Assembly: GCA_019359355.1 (NCBI GenBank)
Contig: JAHHHM010000022.1
Location: forward strand, 62,001 to 126,000
Length of the DNA stretch: 64,000 nt
From: Microcoleus vaginatus WJT46-NPBG5
Lineage (GTDB): Bacteria > Cyanobacteriota > Cyanobacteriia > Cyanobacteriales > Oscillatoriaceae
Reading direction: 5' to 3'
Made by a program: the position numbers and the translations under genes. Numbering within the stretch: position 1 is the first letter of the stretch; each line of letters begins with the position of its first letter. Below are positions 9,028 to 17,967 of the stretch, piece by piece. Under the pieces are notes generated by a model. It was not told the origin of the DNA, ran no database searches, and saw only the letters and a program-made list of their open reading frames with translations.

Positions 9028-9234
9028 TTAGGAAAGCTTTAAGGCGTTCACCGGCACCTCATCCCAAGAACTGACCGTCCGCAATCTTGCCATCCATCCG
9101 CTTGCTTTTTGGCTTTCAGTTAAATTCTGATCGAATGACTCATGGCAGTCCTTGGCTTGAGATTCATTGCAGCAGGCAATGCAAGCGAATAGCATACCCG
9201 AAGGATCGATTTGTTCGTTTACCCAAATAGTCAT
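9028..9234 (-). CDS. Small conserved cyanobacterial protein
   Basis: A 68-residue protein beginning MTIWVNEQIDPSGMLFACIA and ending in SWDEVPVNALKLS. I believe this pattern recurs in other cyanobacteria, but it has no named function. It contains three cysteines (ACIACC), no signal peptide and no membrane segment. The gene lies convergent to the channel gene, downstream of a 490-base AT-rich region. Coding status rests on the conserved look of the sequence and an ATG preceded by a G-rich segment (GGGGGTTACC on the minus strand). Confidence 0.6.
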   Translation of the reverse strand: MTIWVNEQIDPSGMLFACIACCNESQAKDCHESFDQNLTESQKASGWMARLRTVSSWDEVPVNALKLS

Positions 9235-9724
9235 GGTAACCCCCTATTCCTCGATCATTTGCTTTTAATGCTAAGCAGTTATACTTATTTTTTACCAGAA
9301 GTTCACAAATAATAGCAAGGCAAACTTACTATTATTTACAATTACGGCTGAAATGCTGTGTAAATCGTTACATTTCACCGTCTAATTTTGTTAAATTTAT
9401 TTAATCTTTTTTTAACTATTCATTTAAACGTTAAGCTTCAATACTACAGAAGCTTTGATAGTATTCAGTTTCGGCTAAATTTTACATTGTTCAATCTCAA
9501 ATAATTTAACAAAAAATCTTTATGAATTATTTCCTCCCAATTTTCCAACACGTATTTTGTTACGGATAGGTTTAAAGCGTGGGTGAAAGCGAATCATTTA
9601 GGCAATTCTTCCGCTGAATTGCCTTGAATATTTTACCTCACTTCTCTCGATGATAAAGAGAAACACGGCTACCTAGCAAAAGGATGGGATAAGGTAAAAT
9701 AGATGAGCCAATTTCCTGTCAATG
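9235..9724. other. AT-rich intergenic region
   Basis: About 490 bases, clearly more AT-rich than its surroundings and without GCCGG words. A 9-bp inverted repeat (AAATAATAG/CTATTATTT, 9307-9337) is the only structure seen. It contains the promoter of the 9028-9234 gene and the terminal region of the redoxin-oxygenase gene. No gene recognised. Confidence 0.45.
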
Positions 9725-10858
9725 TTAATTCAATATGACTAAATTGTTGTAGTCGGTTAAATTTTGCTTTTCATAAGCTTCTCGCTGCTGAGCTTCCTTT
9801 TCTCCATAAAAGAAGGAAAGAAGCACAAAACGACGACCGGCTATGACATCCGTAGCCTCATGCATAAGTGTGCAAGAGAAAATCACAGCACTTCCTGTCT
9901 CAGGCTTGTATAGATGAGGGCCATATTCAGGAAATCTTAAATATCCTCCCTCATACTCATCCGCATTTAAATTTAGCGTCATCGCAAAGCGCCGGTGTGC
10001 AGTTCCTCCAGTTGTATTATCCCGGTGAGGTCTGAAAAAACCACCTCGACTCGCATCGTAGCAGGCTATGCGATAATCTTCACGACGGGTTACTTCAAAA
10101 TTAAACGCTTTGGAAATTTCAGGAAAAACTCGCCGTTTTAAGATTCGATCTAAAATCGTTTGCCGTTCTGAGTGTTTAATAAAATGATCTCGCCGAATTT
10201 TATGGTTGTAATTGAGGACTGTAATCGTTTTCTCACCTTGCCGGCGCATCGAACCTGATTCTTCATTGCCTTCTGTTTCCCAAATATACATCAGTTCACG
10301 ACAGAGGTTTCGATCCAGCACATTTGGAATTAACAAAACCGGCGCTTGCATAGTTAGATGACGAGGTTCTTCTCGCGGGAAGACAGTCTTGATATCTTTC
10401 AAGATTTCTCCCATAGCCGATTGCAAATCTATCAGAGGATAAATTTTGACGACTCGCAAATTGATATCTAGAAGAAAGGCAATTCGATTGTAAGTTAAAA
10501 TTGAGCTATCATTCGCATCGCCTGGATAGCAAACGCCATATTGCTGGCTAACTAGGTTGTTAAGGTCAAAAAGAAGTGGGTAGGAAATATTATGTTGTTT
10601 GGCAAATGCCTGACGTGATTGAGGCGGATTTGAGCTGATCCCAAATATTTGCACATCCAACTTGTTAAAAGTTGGCATGACATCTCTAAACGCACAAGCA
10701 ATATCCCGGCAGCCTGGAATATCGTCATTTGCATAAAATATCAGAAGTGAAGGTTTTCCCACCCCATCTCTTAAAATCACTAGGCTTTTATCTTGATTTT
10801 CTAAAGCATACAGAGGGGCGTGATCTCCAACAGTTAGAGTTCTTGTAGAGTCTATCAT
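9725..10858 (-). CDS. Peroxiredoxin-like domain fused to a 2OG-Fe(II) oxygenase
   Basis: A 377-residue two-domain protein. Residues 8-155 are a thioredoxin-fold AhpC/TSA-like domain: the peroxidatic-type cysteine C50 sits in NDDIPGCRDIACAF, with C55 five residues later as in BCP-type peroxiredoxins. Residues 175-365 are a 2-oxoglutarate/Fe(II) dioxygenase of the prolyl-4-hydroxylase type. Its iron ligands are probably H278 and D280 (PHRDNTTGG) with distal H333 (MHEATD), followed by an arginine pair (GRRFVLLSFF) for 2-oxoglutarate. Both active sites look complete. The ATG at 10858 is chosen over an upstream TTG because the redoxin fold starts directly after it. The substrate is unknown; the fusion suggests hydroxylation coupled to peroxide or redox state. 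Confidence 0.82.
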   Translation of the reverse strand: MIDSTRTLTVGDHAPLYALENQDKSLVILRDGVGKPSLLIFYANDDIPGCRDIACAFRDVMPTFNKLDVQIFGISSNPPQSRQAFAKQHNISYPLLFDLNNLVSQQYGVCYPGDANDSSILTYNRIAFLLDINLRVVKIYPLIDLQSAMGEILKDIKTVFPREEPRHLTMQAPVLLIPNVLDRNLCRELMYIWETEGNEESGSMRRQGEKTITVLNYNHKIRRDHFIKHSERQTILDRILKRRVFPEISKAFNFEVTRREDYRIACYDASRGGFFRPHRDNTTGGTAHRRFAMTLNLNADEYEGGYLRFPEYGPHLYKPETGSAVIFSCTLMHEATDVIAGRRFVLLSFFYGEKEAQQREAYEKQNLTDYNNLVILN

Positions 10859-11036
10859 TTCAGTTCGGATGTAAAGGAAATTTAAGATCAAATATTAGGT
10901 GCTTAAGCTCTTTTTATCATAACAAAGGATAGGTTTGTAAGCTTACAAGTTTTCAGGATAAATAATATTTATTTGAAATAAATGCTCAAGCTAATTGTTT
11001 CATCTAGCGATAATTCCCCTAAAATATTTTAATAAA

Positions 11037-12005
11037 TTATGTCTGAGACGCTAAGTTAAGGAGAAAATCACCGGCAACGCGACAAATGCGCCAGTCTGGC
11101 AATACAGAAGCGCCCAAATGCTGATAAAAATTAATCGCCGGCTCATTCCAAATCGCAACAGTCCATTCCAACCTCCCGCAATTACGAGTAACCGCTTGTT
11201 GAGCCAAATAGGTTAATATTGCTTTCCCGATACCTTGCTGCCGGTATTCTGGGAAAATGAACAGGTCTTCGATATAAATTCCCGGTTTCGTTAAAAAAGT
11301 AGAATAATTATAAAAGAATAGAGCAAATCCAACTACATTATCTGCGTGTTCTGCAACAATGGCTTCAGCATAGGGACGCAAGCCGAATAGATGTTCTGAG
11401 AGGGTGTCGGTGTTTCCTGTGACTGCCGGCAATTGCTGATTAAACTCAGCTTGTGCTTGAATTAATTGAAACAAAACGCGGATATCTGCCGGCACAGATG
11501 AACGCAAAGTTGCTGACGAGTTCCCATCTGCCATTTGAGCGAGAGATGCGCCACTGACTCGGCAAATTCGGCTATTTTCTCGAATAGAAGCACCCATGCG
11601 CCGGTAAAAAGCAATTGCCGGCTCATTCCAATCTAAAACACTCCAATCCAGCCGGCCACAACCGCGCGTAATTGCCAACTGCGCCAGGTAAGACAGCAGC
11701 GCTTTGCCAATACCTTGATTGCGGTATTCTGGTAGAACAAATAAATCTTCTAAATAAATTCCGGGCTTGGTAAGAAAAGTCGAATAGTTGTGGAAAAACA
11801 AAGCAAATCCCACACATTGACCGGCATATTCTGCAAGAATGGCTTCAACATAAGGACGCTCGCCAAAAAGGTGAGCTTCCAGAGACTCAGGCGTGCCGGT
11901 GACAGCGTGAGATAACTTCTCATACTCCGCCAATGCCTGAATTAGCTGAAAGATTGCCGGCACATCAGCCGGGGTTGCCGGTCGTAAATTGAGCGCAGGT
12001 TTCAT
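11037..12005 (-). CDS. Tandem GNAT N-acetyltransferase (two fused domains)
   Basis: A 322-residue protein made of two complete GNAT domains of about 155 residues each, both resembling the diamine-acetyltransferase branch. The acetyl-CoA loop appears twice, as PEYRNQGIGKALL and PEYRQQGIGKAIL. The strings NYSTFLTKPGIY and WNEPAI are shared by both halves, so the gene arose by internal duplication and fusion. Both halves keep the full P-loop-like motif and are potentially active. ATG 12005 is preferred over a TTG six bases upstream. It lies 78 bases downstream of the sigma-factor gene on the same strand and may share its transcript. Substrate unknown; polyamine or thialysine-like amines are a family-based guess. 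Confidence 0.88.
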   Translation of the reverse strand: MKPALNLRPATPADVPAIFQLIQALAEYEKLSHAVTGTPESLEAHLFGERPYVEAILAEYAGQCVGFALFFHNYSTFLTKPGIYLEDLFVLPEYRNQGIGKALLSYLAQLAITRGCGRLDWSVLDWNEPAIAFYRRMGASIRENSRICRVSGASLAQMADGNSSATLRSSVPADIRVLFQLIQAQAEFNQQLPAVTGNTDTLSEHLFGLRPYAEAIVAEHADNVVGFALFFYNYSTFLTKPGIYIEDLFIFPEYRQQGIGKAILTYLAQQAVTRNCGRLEWTVAIWNEPAINFYQHLGASVLPDWRICRVAGDFLLNLASQT

Positions 12006-12083
12006 GAGCAATTGTTCGCAGTTGAGGGTTTAAGGTTCATGGCAATATTACAATTAACCAGGAACCCTGAACAGCAAAAAATT

Positions 12084-13082
12084 CTATCGCAACCAACTTT
12101 TTAAGCGTTTTGCCACATTCGGTAACCGAAGTTTCCGCATGGCTCTAGCTTGAATTTGACGCACCCGCTCACAGGATAAGTCGAACAGCCGGCTCACTTC
12201 ATCTAAGGTGCGGGGTTCACCATTCATCAACCCATAACGCAAAGCAATAATTTCTTGTTCCCGCTGCGTTAGCACCTCGCCTAAAACCTCCCACACATCC
12301 TGCCGGCGCATTCTTTCACTTACTTGCGCTTCAGGTGATGGCGTCTGAGCATCTTCAAGCACATCCATCAGTTCTGTAGACTCTTCCTGACCAATTTGGT
12401 GGTTAAGGGAAAGTGATTGCATTCGCAACTGTTGCAGTTGTTGTAACTTTTCAGGAGAAATTTCTAAAGCTTTTGTTAGTTCTGCTTGTGTAGGATTGCG
12501 ATGCAGCGTTTTCTTAAGTTCGCGCATCGCGTATTTAAGTTTATTGAGCTGTTCAACAATATGAATGGGTAAACGAATTGTTCGAGAATTATTAGCGAGG
12601 GTTCGGGTAATTCCCTGACGAATCCACCAATAAGCATAGGTAGAAAACTTATAACCCTTATCTGGATCAAACTTTTCCGCCGCTCGATTTAGTCCTAAAG
12701 CGCCTTCCTGAATCAGATCCTGAAACGGCACTCCGCGATTGAGATATCGCTTAGCCAAGGAGACAACTAATCTTAAATTCGAGCGAATCATTTTCTGTTT
12801 CGCAATGCGGCAGCGATGGAGGCGGTATTGGAGCTGGGTTTCACTTAACTCTGCCGCTGCTGCTAATTCTGCCGGCGTTGGCGCGCGATCTAATTGATTT
12901 GCTAATTTTTCCTGTAACCCTTCGAGGGCAACTAATTCTTGAACGGCACGCGCTAGCGTCGTCTCTTCCTCCTGCGTTAGCAGTGGGTAACGACCCATTT
13001 CCTTAAAAAATGCGCCGATTGAATCATCTGTAGCCGTTTTGTAATAACCGGATGAAGGTTTAGTCGCTGTCATTTCAGCCAC
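12084..13082 (-). CDS. RNA polymerase sigma factor, RpoD/SigA family (group 2)
   Basis: A 332-residue primary-like sigma factor lacking the long region 1.1. Region 1.2 is DSIGAFFKEMGRYPLLTQEE. Region 2 contains NLRLVVSLAKRYLNRGVPF and FSTYAYWWIRQGITR, the -10 recognition helix. Region 3 follows, and region 4.2 has LDEVSRLFDLSCERVRQIQA for -35 recognition. Length and architecture match cyanobacterial group-2 sigma factors (SigB/C/D/E type), which act in stress, nitrogen, carbon or circadian responses; the exact subgroup cannot be decided by eye. The GTG start at 13082 has AGGA seven bases upstream; an in-frame ATG lies three codons later. The upstream region carries a heptamer-repeat array. 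Confidence 0.93.
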   Translation of the reverse strand: MAEMTATKPSSGYYKTATDDSIGAFFKEMGRYPLLTQEEETTLARAVQELVALEGLQEKLANQLDRAPTPAELAAAAELSETQLQYRLHRCRIAKQKMIRSNLRLVVSLAKRYLNRGVPFQDLIQEGALGLNRAAEKFDPDKGYKFSTYAYWWIRQGITRTLANNSRTIRLPIHIVEQLNKLKYAMRELKKTLHRNPTQAELTKALEISPEKLQQLQQLRMQSLSLNHQIGQEESTELMDVLEDAQTPSPEAQVSERMRRQDVWEVLGEVLTQREQEIIALRYGLMNGEPRTLDEVSRLFDLSCERVRQIQARAMRKLRLPNVAKRLKSWLR

Positions 13083-13439
13083 TTCGCTTTCCTACTACTA
13101 ATGGTAATTGAGCTTAGAAGCTTCCTGCCGGCGCTGTTTTTAGCTTAATTGTTTTAAAACTTCTTTCAGTTCACCATCGGCACCGCGCCGCAAAAGCAGT
13201 TGGGTCTGGTAAATTGGGATTTCTCTTGTAATGATAACATACGCATCATTTACGCTTGTTTCGGGCATTGGGTATTGGGCATGGGGCATGGGGCATGGGG
13301 CATTGGGCATGGGGCATTGGGCATTGGGGATGGGACTCGGAAGTAGAGACCTGGGGAACGGTAAAGTAAAGAGGGTCTAGCTTAAGGTTTAGTTTTCTGT
13401 GCGCCATGCACTGCCCACTTCACACTTCACTTTTGCGCT
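13083..13439. other. Divergent intergenic region sigma factor / priA
   Basis: About 360 bases holding promoters for both divergent genes and, at 13263-13334, a heptamer array. No ORF or RNA gene recognised. Confidence 0.5.
13263..13334 (+). repeat. STRR-like GGGGCAT/TGGGCAT heptamer array
   Basis: About ten tandem heptamers alternating GGGGCAT and TGGGCAT, about 105 bases upstream of priA. Same family as the arrays at 6110, 14919 and 58692. Confidence 0.88.
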
Positions 13440-16067
13440 ATGTATAAATGTGATTTTGATGTCATCACCGGCATCGTCGCGGAACCAGGGGAATCTTATC
13501 GAGCCGGCACAGCGCAACAGCAGTGGATAGAAGTTCTAGTAGATTGTCCCGGTGCCCAAGGACTTTTTACTTACCGGCTGCCGGCAGGCTTAGAAATCCA
13601 ACCCGGAGATATCTTAACGGTTCCCTTTGGCTCACAAAGCCTTGGCGCGATTGCCGTTCGACTCGTTGAGGACCTACCCGCTGATTTAGCACCCGATAAA
13701 GTTCGAGAAGTCGAGGATGTCGTTAGCACCGGCTTCTTCCCCACCACCTACTGGCAACTCCTTGAACGAGTTGCAAATTATTACTACACCCCCCTGATTC
13801 AAGTCATTCGCGCCGCATTGCCTCCCGGTTTGCTAGGGCGATCACAGCGCCGCATTCGCCTCGTTGCTGATTTGTATTTGTTGGCAATTCTTAAACTATT
13901 GAATAACCAATACTTGAGATTATTCAGTTTTTATTTTCATACCTTGATTCAGCAACGCCCTTTCCTCTCTCCCGTTGCCCGCCAAATTCTAGAATTACTG
14001 CAAGCGTCAAAAACCGGCGATTACGCATGGCAGTATATCGCTCAAAAAATCAGAGGGGCTAAGCGAGGACTGCGGGAATTATTGAAACGCGGTTTGGTGG
14101 AAAGCTACCTAGAACCTGCCAAACACACTAAAACCAAGCAACAGCAAGCCGTAACCCTGGTGACAGATGCCTTCCCCACTGATCTCACGGCGGGGCAGCG
14201 GGAAGTATTAAAAGTGCTAAGGCGTTGCGGCGGCGAACTGTTGCTAACTGAATTGCTGCAAACTTGCAGTACCAGTACATCGGTTGTCAAGGCGCTAGAG
14301 CAAAAAGGCTACGTTGTGATTCAACTGCGCGAAGTGTTGCGAATCCCCGTCGAGCCGGCGCAACCCGCAGATCAACACAAAGAATTGACAAATAATCAGA
14401 GAAGTGCCTTAGAAGTCATTGCCGGTCTGAATGGATTTGCCCAAGTTTTACTGCATGGCGTCACCGGCTCAGGCAAAACCGAAGTTTACCTGCAAGCAAT
14501 CGCGCCGGTTTTACAACGCGGTGAATCCGCCCTCGTCCTCGTCCCAGAAATTGGCCTCACGCCCCAGCTCACTGATCGATTTCGAGCAAGATTTGGCCAA
14601 AAAGTTTGCGTCTATCACAGCGCCCTCTCCCCAGAGGAACGATACGACACCTGGCGGCAAATGCTCACCGGCAGCCCCCAAGTCGTCATCGGTACTCGTT
14701 CTGCCATTTTTGCGCCTTTGCCCCAACTTGGCTTGATTGTCTTAGATGAAGAGTACGATTCCAGCTTCAAACAAGATCAGCCGGCTCCCACCTATCATGC
14801 CCGAACTGTGGCCCAATGGCGGGCAGAACTCGTTAACTGTCCGTTAATTTTAGGTTCCGCCACGCCTTCTTTAGAGACTTGGGTAAAGGTAAAGGTAAAA
14901 GGAGAGCAGGGAGAGAATGCCCAATGCCCCATGCCCCATCCCCAATTCCCAATGCCCCATGCCCCATGCCCCACCCATTATTTATCTTTACCAGAGCGTG
15001 TCCACTCGCGCCCAATGCCGCCGGTGGAAGTGGTGGATATGCGCCTAGAATTGCGAGCCGGCAATCGTTCCATTTTTAGCCGGTCGCTTCAAGACGCGTT
15101 GAGCCGGCTTCAGGCAACAGGTGAGCAAGGCATCCTATTCATTCACCGGCGAGGGCACAGCACCTTTGTTTCTTGCCGTAGTTGTGGATCGGTCATTGAG
15201 TGCCCAAACTGTGATGTTTCCCTCTCTTATCACTACACCCATGAGGGGGCGACAGAAGTGCTGCGCTGTCATTACTGCAACTATGGACAACTGCACCCGG
15301 AACGCTGTCCAGAATGCAGTTCACCTTACCTAAAAAACTTCGGCAGTGGCACCCAGCGAGTTGAGGAAGAATTAGGCAAGCAGTTTCCCCAATTGCGGGT
15401 GATCCGGTTTGATAGCGATACCACCCGCACGAAGGGAGCACACCGAAATCTATTAACCCGATTTGCCAACCGGGAAGCCGATCTTTTAGTGGGAACGCAA
15501 ATGCTCACAAAAGGCTTGGATCTGCCGCAGGTAACGTTGGTGGGAGTTGTGGCGGCGGATGGATTGCTAAATTTAGCGGACTTTCGGGCAGCGGAAAGGG
15601 CGGTTCAAACGCTGATGCAAGTGGCCGGTCGTGCCGGCAGGGGGGATGATCCGGGTCGCGTAATTATTCAAACCTACACACCCGAACATCCGGCGATCAC
15701 AGCGGTGCGCCGGCACGATTATGAGCAATTTATTGAGGCGGAATTGGAACAGCGCCTAGCCCTAAATTTCCCACCCTACGGGCGTTTGATTTTGCTGCGA
15801 TTAAGTGGTGCGGATGAGGCGGAAGTTGAGGCAACTGCTGAGCGTTTGGTCTCTGTGTTGCAACCAGCATCCGAAGTTCCTGTTTTTGAAATTTTAGGGC
15901 CGGCACCGGCACCGATCACGCGTGTGGCGAACCGCTATCGGTGGCATATTTTGCTAAAGTTTCCCCTTAATATGTCCTTTGATCTACCGGCTTTCGAGAG
16001 TTTACGCGCCGTTTGTCCTGGGCCGGTTAGTTTGACAATTGATGTTGACCCGTTGAATTTAGGCTAA
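13440..16067 (+). CDS. priA: Primosomal protein N' (PriA helicase)
   Basis: An 875-residue replication-restart helicase. The N-terminal DNA-binding domain begins at WIEVLVDCPGAQGLFTYRLP. Walker A is HGVTGSGKTEVY, and motif II is DEEYDSS where the usual form is DEEH. Motif III is LGSATPSLETW. The zinc-binding insert has the cysteine pairs CRSCG, CPNC, CHYC and CPEC. The C-terminal helicase motifs (GTQMLTKGLDLPQVTLVG, QVAGRAGRG) are intact. PriA reloads the replisome at stalled forks. Between motif III and LPERV the protein carries about 30 extra residues encoded by a heptamer repeat (14919-14976), in frame. No clear Shine-Dalgarno precedes ATG 13440, so the start may lie further downstream. 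Confidence 0.93.
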   Translation: MYKCDFDVITGIVAEPGESYRAGTAQQQWIEVLVDCPGAQGLFTYRLPAGLEIQPGDILTVPFGSQSLGAIAVRLVEDLPADLAPDKVREVEDVVSTGFFPTTYWQLLERVANYYYTPLIQVIRAALPPGLLGRSQRRIRLVADLYLLAILKLLNNQYLRLFSFYFHTLIQQRPFLSPVARQILELLQASKTGDYAWQYIAQKIRGAKRGLRELLKRGLVESYLEPAKHTKTKQQQAVTLVTDAFPTDLTAGQREVLKVLRRCGGELLLTELLQTCSTSTSVVKALEQKGYVVIQLREVLRIPVEPAQPADQHKELTNNQRSALEVIAGLNGFAQVLLHGVTGSGKTEVYLQAIAPVLQRGESALVLVPEIGLTPQLTDRFRARFGQKVCVYHSALSPEERYDTWRQMLTGSPQVVIGTRSAIFAPLPQLGLIVLDEEYDSSFKQDQPAPTYHARTVAQWRAELVNCPLILGSATPSLETWVKVKVKGEQGENAQCPMPHPQFPMPHAPCPTHYLSLPERVHSRPMPPVEVVDMRLELRAGNRSIFSRSLQDALSRLQATGEQGILFIHRRGHSTFVSCRSCGSVIECPNCDVSLSYHYTHEGATEVLRCHYCNYGQLHPERCPECSSPYLKNFGSGTQRVEEELGKQFPQLRVIRFDSDTTRTKGAHRNLLTRFANREADLLVGTQMLTKGLDLPQVTLVGVVAADGLLNLADFRAAERAVQTLMQVAGRAGRGDDPGRVIIQTYTPEHPAITAVRRHDYEQFIEAELEQRLALNFPPYGRLILLRLSGADEAEVEATAERLVSVLQPASEVPVFEILGPAPAPITRVANRYRWHILLKFPLNMSFDLPAFESLRAVCPGPVSLTIDVDPLNLG
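14919..14976 (+). repeat. Heptamer (CCCATGC) array inside the priA coding sequence
   Basis: Eight or so imperfect CCC(A/C)ATGC heptamers, the reverse complement of the intergenic GGGGCAT arrays, are embedded in priA. They are read as a Pro/Met/His/Cys-rich string (QCPMPHPQFPMPHAPCP). The reading frame on both sides is preserved. Confidence 0.9.
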
Positions 16068-16155
16068 TTTAATCTCAAATAAATTTCTGAGGGTGGATGT
16101 TATCCTCAGTTGCCTTCACATTGCCTTTGGTAAAAGACAAGATTAAGAGCCTAAC

Positions 16156-16194
16156 AAAAAATGAGAGGAAAAGTTTTCTCACCTCTCACTTTTT
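16156..16194 (+). terminator. Bidirectional terminator between priA and the 16206 gene
   Basis: Stem TGAGAGG (16162-16168) / CCTCTCA (16182-16188) with additional A/T pairs inside the loop, a T-run after it on the plus strand and an A-run before it. This suits the convergent genes on both sides. Confidence 0.7.
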
Positions 16195-16205
16195 ACTTCT
16201 CACTT

Positions 16206-16388
16206 TTACCCGATTTGAGCGTCAGGGAAAGTGCGCTTGAATTCGTCAATTAAATCATCCATTTCTTCAAGCGCCTGGTTAACATCGATTCGCAGGGTTC
16301 CCAGGTCTGGTTTTTCTAGAAGTCGCAGCAGCACTTCCCGCTGGCTCTCGATTTTTGCCATCCGCTCTTGCAATGTTTGTCGATCCAT
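16206..16388 (-). CDS. Small conserved cyanobacterial protein, helical
   Basis: A 60-residue, highly charged, probably coiled-coil protein (MDRQTLQERMAKIESQREVL, then ALEEMDDLIDEFKRTFPDA). I recognise it as a recurrent short hypothetical in cyanobacteria but know no function. There is no signal peptide or membrane segment. It is convergent with priA and ends next to a bidirectional terminator. Confidence 0.65.
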   Translation of the reverse strand: MDRQTLQERMAKIESQREVLLRLLEKPDLGTLRIDVNQALEEMDDLIDEFKRTFPDAQIG

Positions 16389-16576
16389 GATAGATGTCCT
16401 TGTTATGCTTTTCGCTTAAACGAGCGTTTTTAGAGTCAGAGCGCACCGGCATTGCTTCCCAAACGCCTTGGCTGAGGGAAATTTACCCACAGGCATTGAG
16501 AAAACGTGCTCTCGTGTTCTTAACTAGAAGAAATTATTTTAGCAACAGTTGAGTAGTCGTGAATTTACGTGAGCGC

Positions 16577-16834
16577 TTAACGCATGAAAGGAGGGCGTTT
16601 GCTATCTGCCGGCTTATTCTTGATCATTTCAGCTAGAAAGCGTTTGAGCGCTTTTTCACGATTTTTCATAAAAGCTGCCCAGAACCCCGGTTGAAACTCA
16701 TCCATCGTTTTCGCGAGCGCCCACACATCCACCGCTAAGATGTTGTACAGCATTTCGTCTTCTCGCTTGAGAGATTTGAGTTCATCGATTAAGGCGCTTT
16801 TTCCAGAGGCTTCGCCATTTTGGTCTTTAATCAT
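16577..16834 (-). CDS. Conserved hypothetical protein
   Basis: An 85-residue soluble helical protein (ALIDELKSLKREDEMLYNIL, then FWAAFMKNREKALKRFLAEM). It is not assigned to a functional family. Start and stop are well placed and composition fits the neighbours. It lies 188 bases upstream of the 60-residue gene on the same strand, so the two could be cotranscribed. Confidence 0.6.
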   Translation of the reverse strand: MIKDQNGEASGKSALIDELKSLKREDEMLYNILAVDVWALAKTMDEFQPGFWAAFMKNREKALKRFLAEMIKNKPADSKRPPFMR

Positions 16835-17193
16835 GTCAAATACTCAGTTAAACAGCAATTATAGAAGCCGGCAATAGAGCGAGTTGATCTCAGATCTACC
16901 TTGATAATACTGGTTGTCTCTGTGGCTGTCCTTAGGTTTTTCTACGAAATCAAAATCCGTAATATTGCTGAGTCCGCTCCCTTTGTTGCAGAGAAATGCC
17001 GGTAAAAACACGTAAAGCCGGCATTATTTGGTGGACTACGGCGAACCCTCGCTCACACAAAACCTTCGATTTCGTTACAGATGCCAATAACAGAGACAGC
17101 TCATTTAATGTTCAATCTACTCGCGCATCTTTCATGCCCCCAAAAGGCGACAATAATGGCTGAAGTAATTGTAAATTAAACCATCAGACAGAT
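16835..17193. other. Divergent intergenic region
   Basis: About 360 bases between two divergent genes. Two GCCGGC-containing segments around 16990-17030 form a weak imperfect repeat. No gene or RNA family recognised. Confidence 0.4.
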
Positions 17194-17754
17194 ATGTTAC
17201 GTCAAACGTCTTTGGGAAGCTTAGGTTTATGGATTGGCGGTTTCCTCACCATTGTTGGTTTCGCTGCCTATTTTTCTGACAACGCCACATTAAATTTAGC
17301 CGGCTTTTTTTATGGAATTCCCCTCCTGTTGGGAGGCTTAGCGCTGAAAGCCTCAGAACTCAAGCCAGTTCCTTTCACTGAGCCAACTGCGGCAAATGTC
17401 GTGACACTGCGGGAGAATCTTGCCACCGAAATTCAAAATCAGATTCGCAAAGACGTGACTCGATATCGTTACGGTCAACAAGCCCATCTTGATGATACGC
17501 TCGCACGTTTAGGACTTAGCGCCACCGACGAGGAACGTCCTCTGCTGCAGGGATTAAAGGAAGCCGAGGTTGCCGGTAGCTACGCTTTAATTTTAGAATT
17601 TGACTCGCCGTTCGTTTCCTTAGAAACTTGGCAGCAAAAAAAGGAGAAAATTGAGAAATTCTTTGGCCCCGGCCTACGAGTGGAACTCACCCAGCCATCC
17701 GCCAAGTATATTGACCTCGCTTTGATTACCACTCCCAAGGAAAAAGCGATGTAG
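17194..17754 (+). CDS. DUF2854 membrane protein
   Basis: A 186-residue protein with two adjacent N-terminal membrane helices, about residues 8-26 (LGLWIGGFLTIVGFAAYF) and 31-50 (LNLAGFFYGIPLLLGGLALK). A soluble domain of about 130 residues follows, with conserved RYRYGQQAHLDDTLARLGL. I recognise this as DUF2854, a family shared by cyanobacteria and plastids, so a thylakoid-membrane location is plausible but not proven. The function is unknown. ATG start without a strong ribosome site. A nested inverted repeat follows and probably terminates the transcript. Confidence 0.82.
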   Translation: MLRQTSLGSLGLWIGGFLTIVGFAAYFSDNATLNLAGFFYGIPLLLGGLALKASELKPVPFTEPTAANVVTLRENLATEIQNQIRKDVTRYRYGQQAHLDDTLARLGLSATDEERPLLQGLKEAEVAGSYALILEFDSPFVSLETWQQKKEKIEKFFGPGLRVELTQPSAKYIDLALITTPKEKAM

Positions 17755-17852
17755 ATCCTCAAAAGTGAGAAGCATAAATTAACATTTGTGAGAAAGTCAG
17801 GTGAAAAATTTAACCTTTCACGCTTGTACTGTCTTCTCGCAGCAAGGCAATT

Positions 17853-17955
17853 CCCCAGCCTAAAGGGCGAAGCATGAGCGGATAAATATTGGCTTTATGC
17901 CATAGATTTTAGGCGCTCATGCGATGCCCCTAAAAGGAACTGAAAACGGCTGGGG
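17853..17955. repeat. Nested inverted repeat between convergent genes
   Basis: Outer arms CCCCAGCC (17853-17860) and GGCTGGGG (17948-17955). Middle arms GGGC (17864-17867) and GCCC (17925-17928). Inner arms GCATGAGCG (17872-17880) and CGCTCATGC (17914-17922). All are exact and concentric, giving a roughly 100-nt cruciform or RNA fold. It may be a two-way terminator or a small mobile/structured element. Its right end lies 13 bases from the crr7-like stop codon. Confidence 0.65.
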
Positions 17956-17967
17956 TTCGCCTTTACT

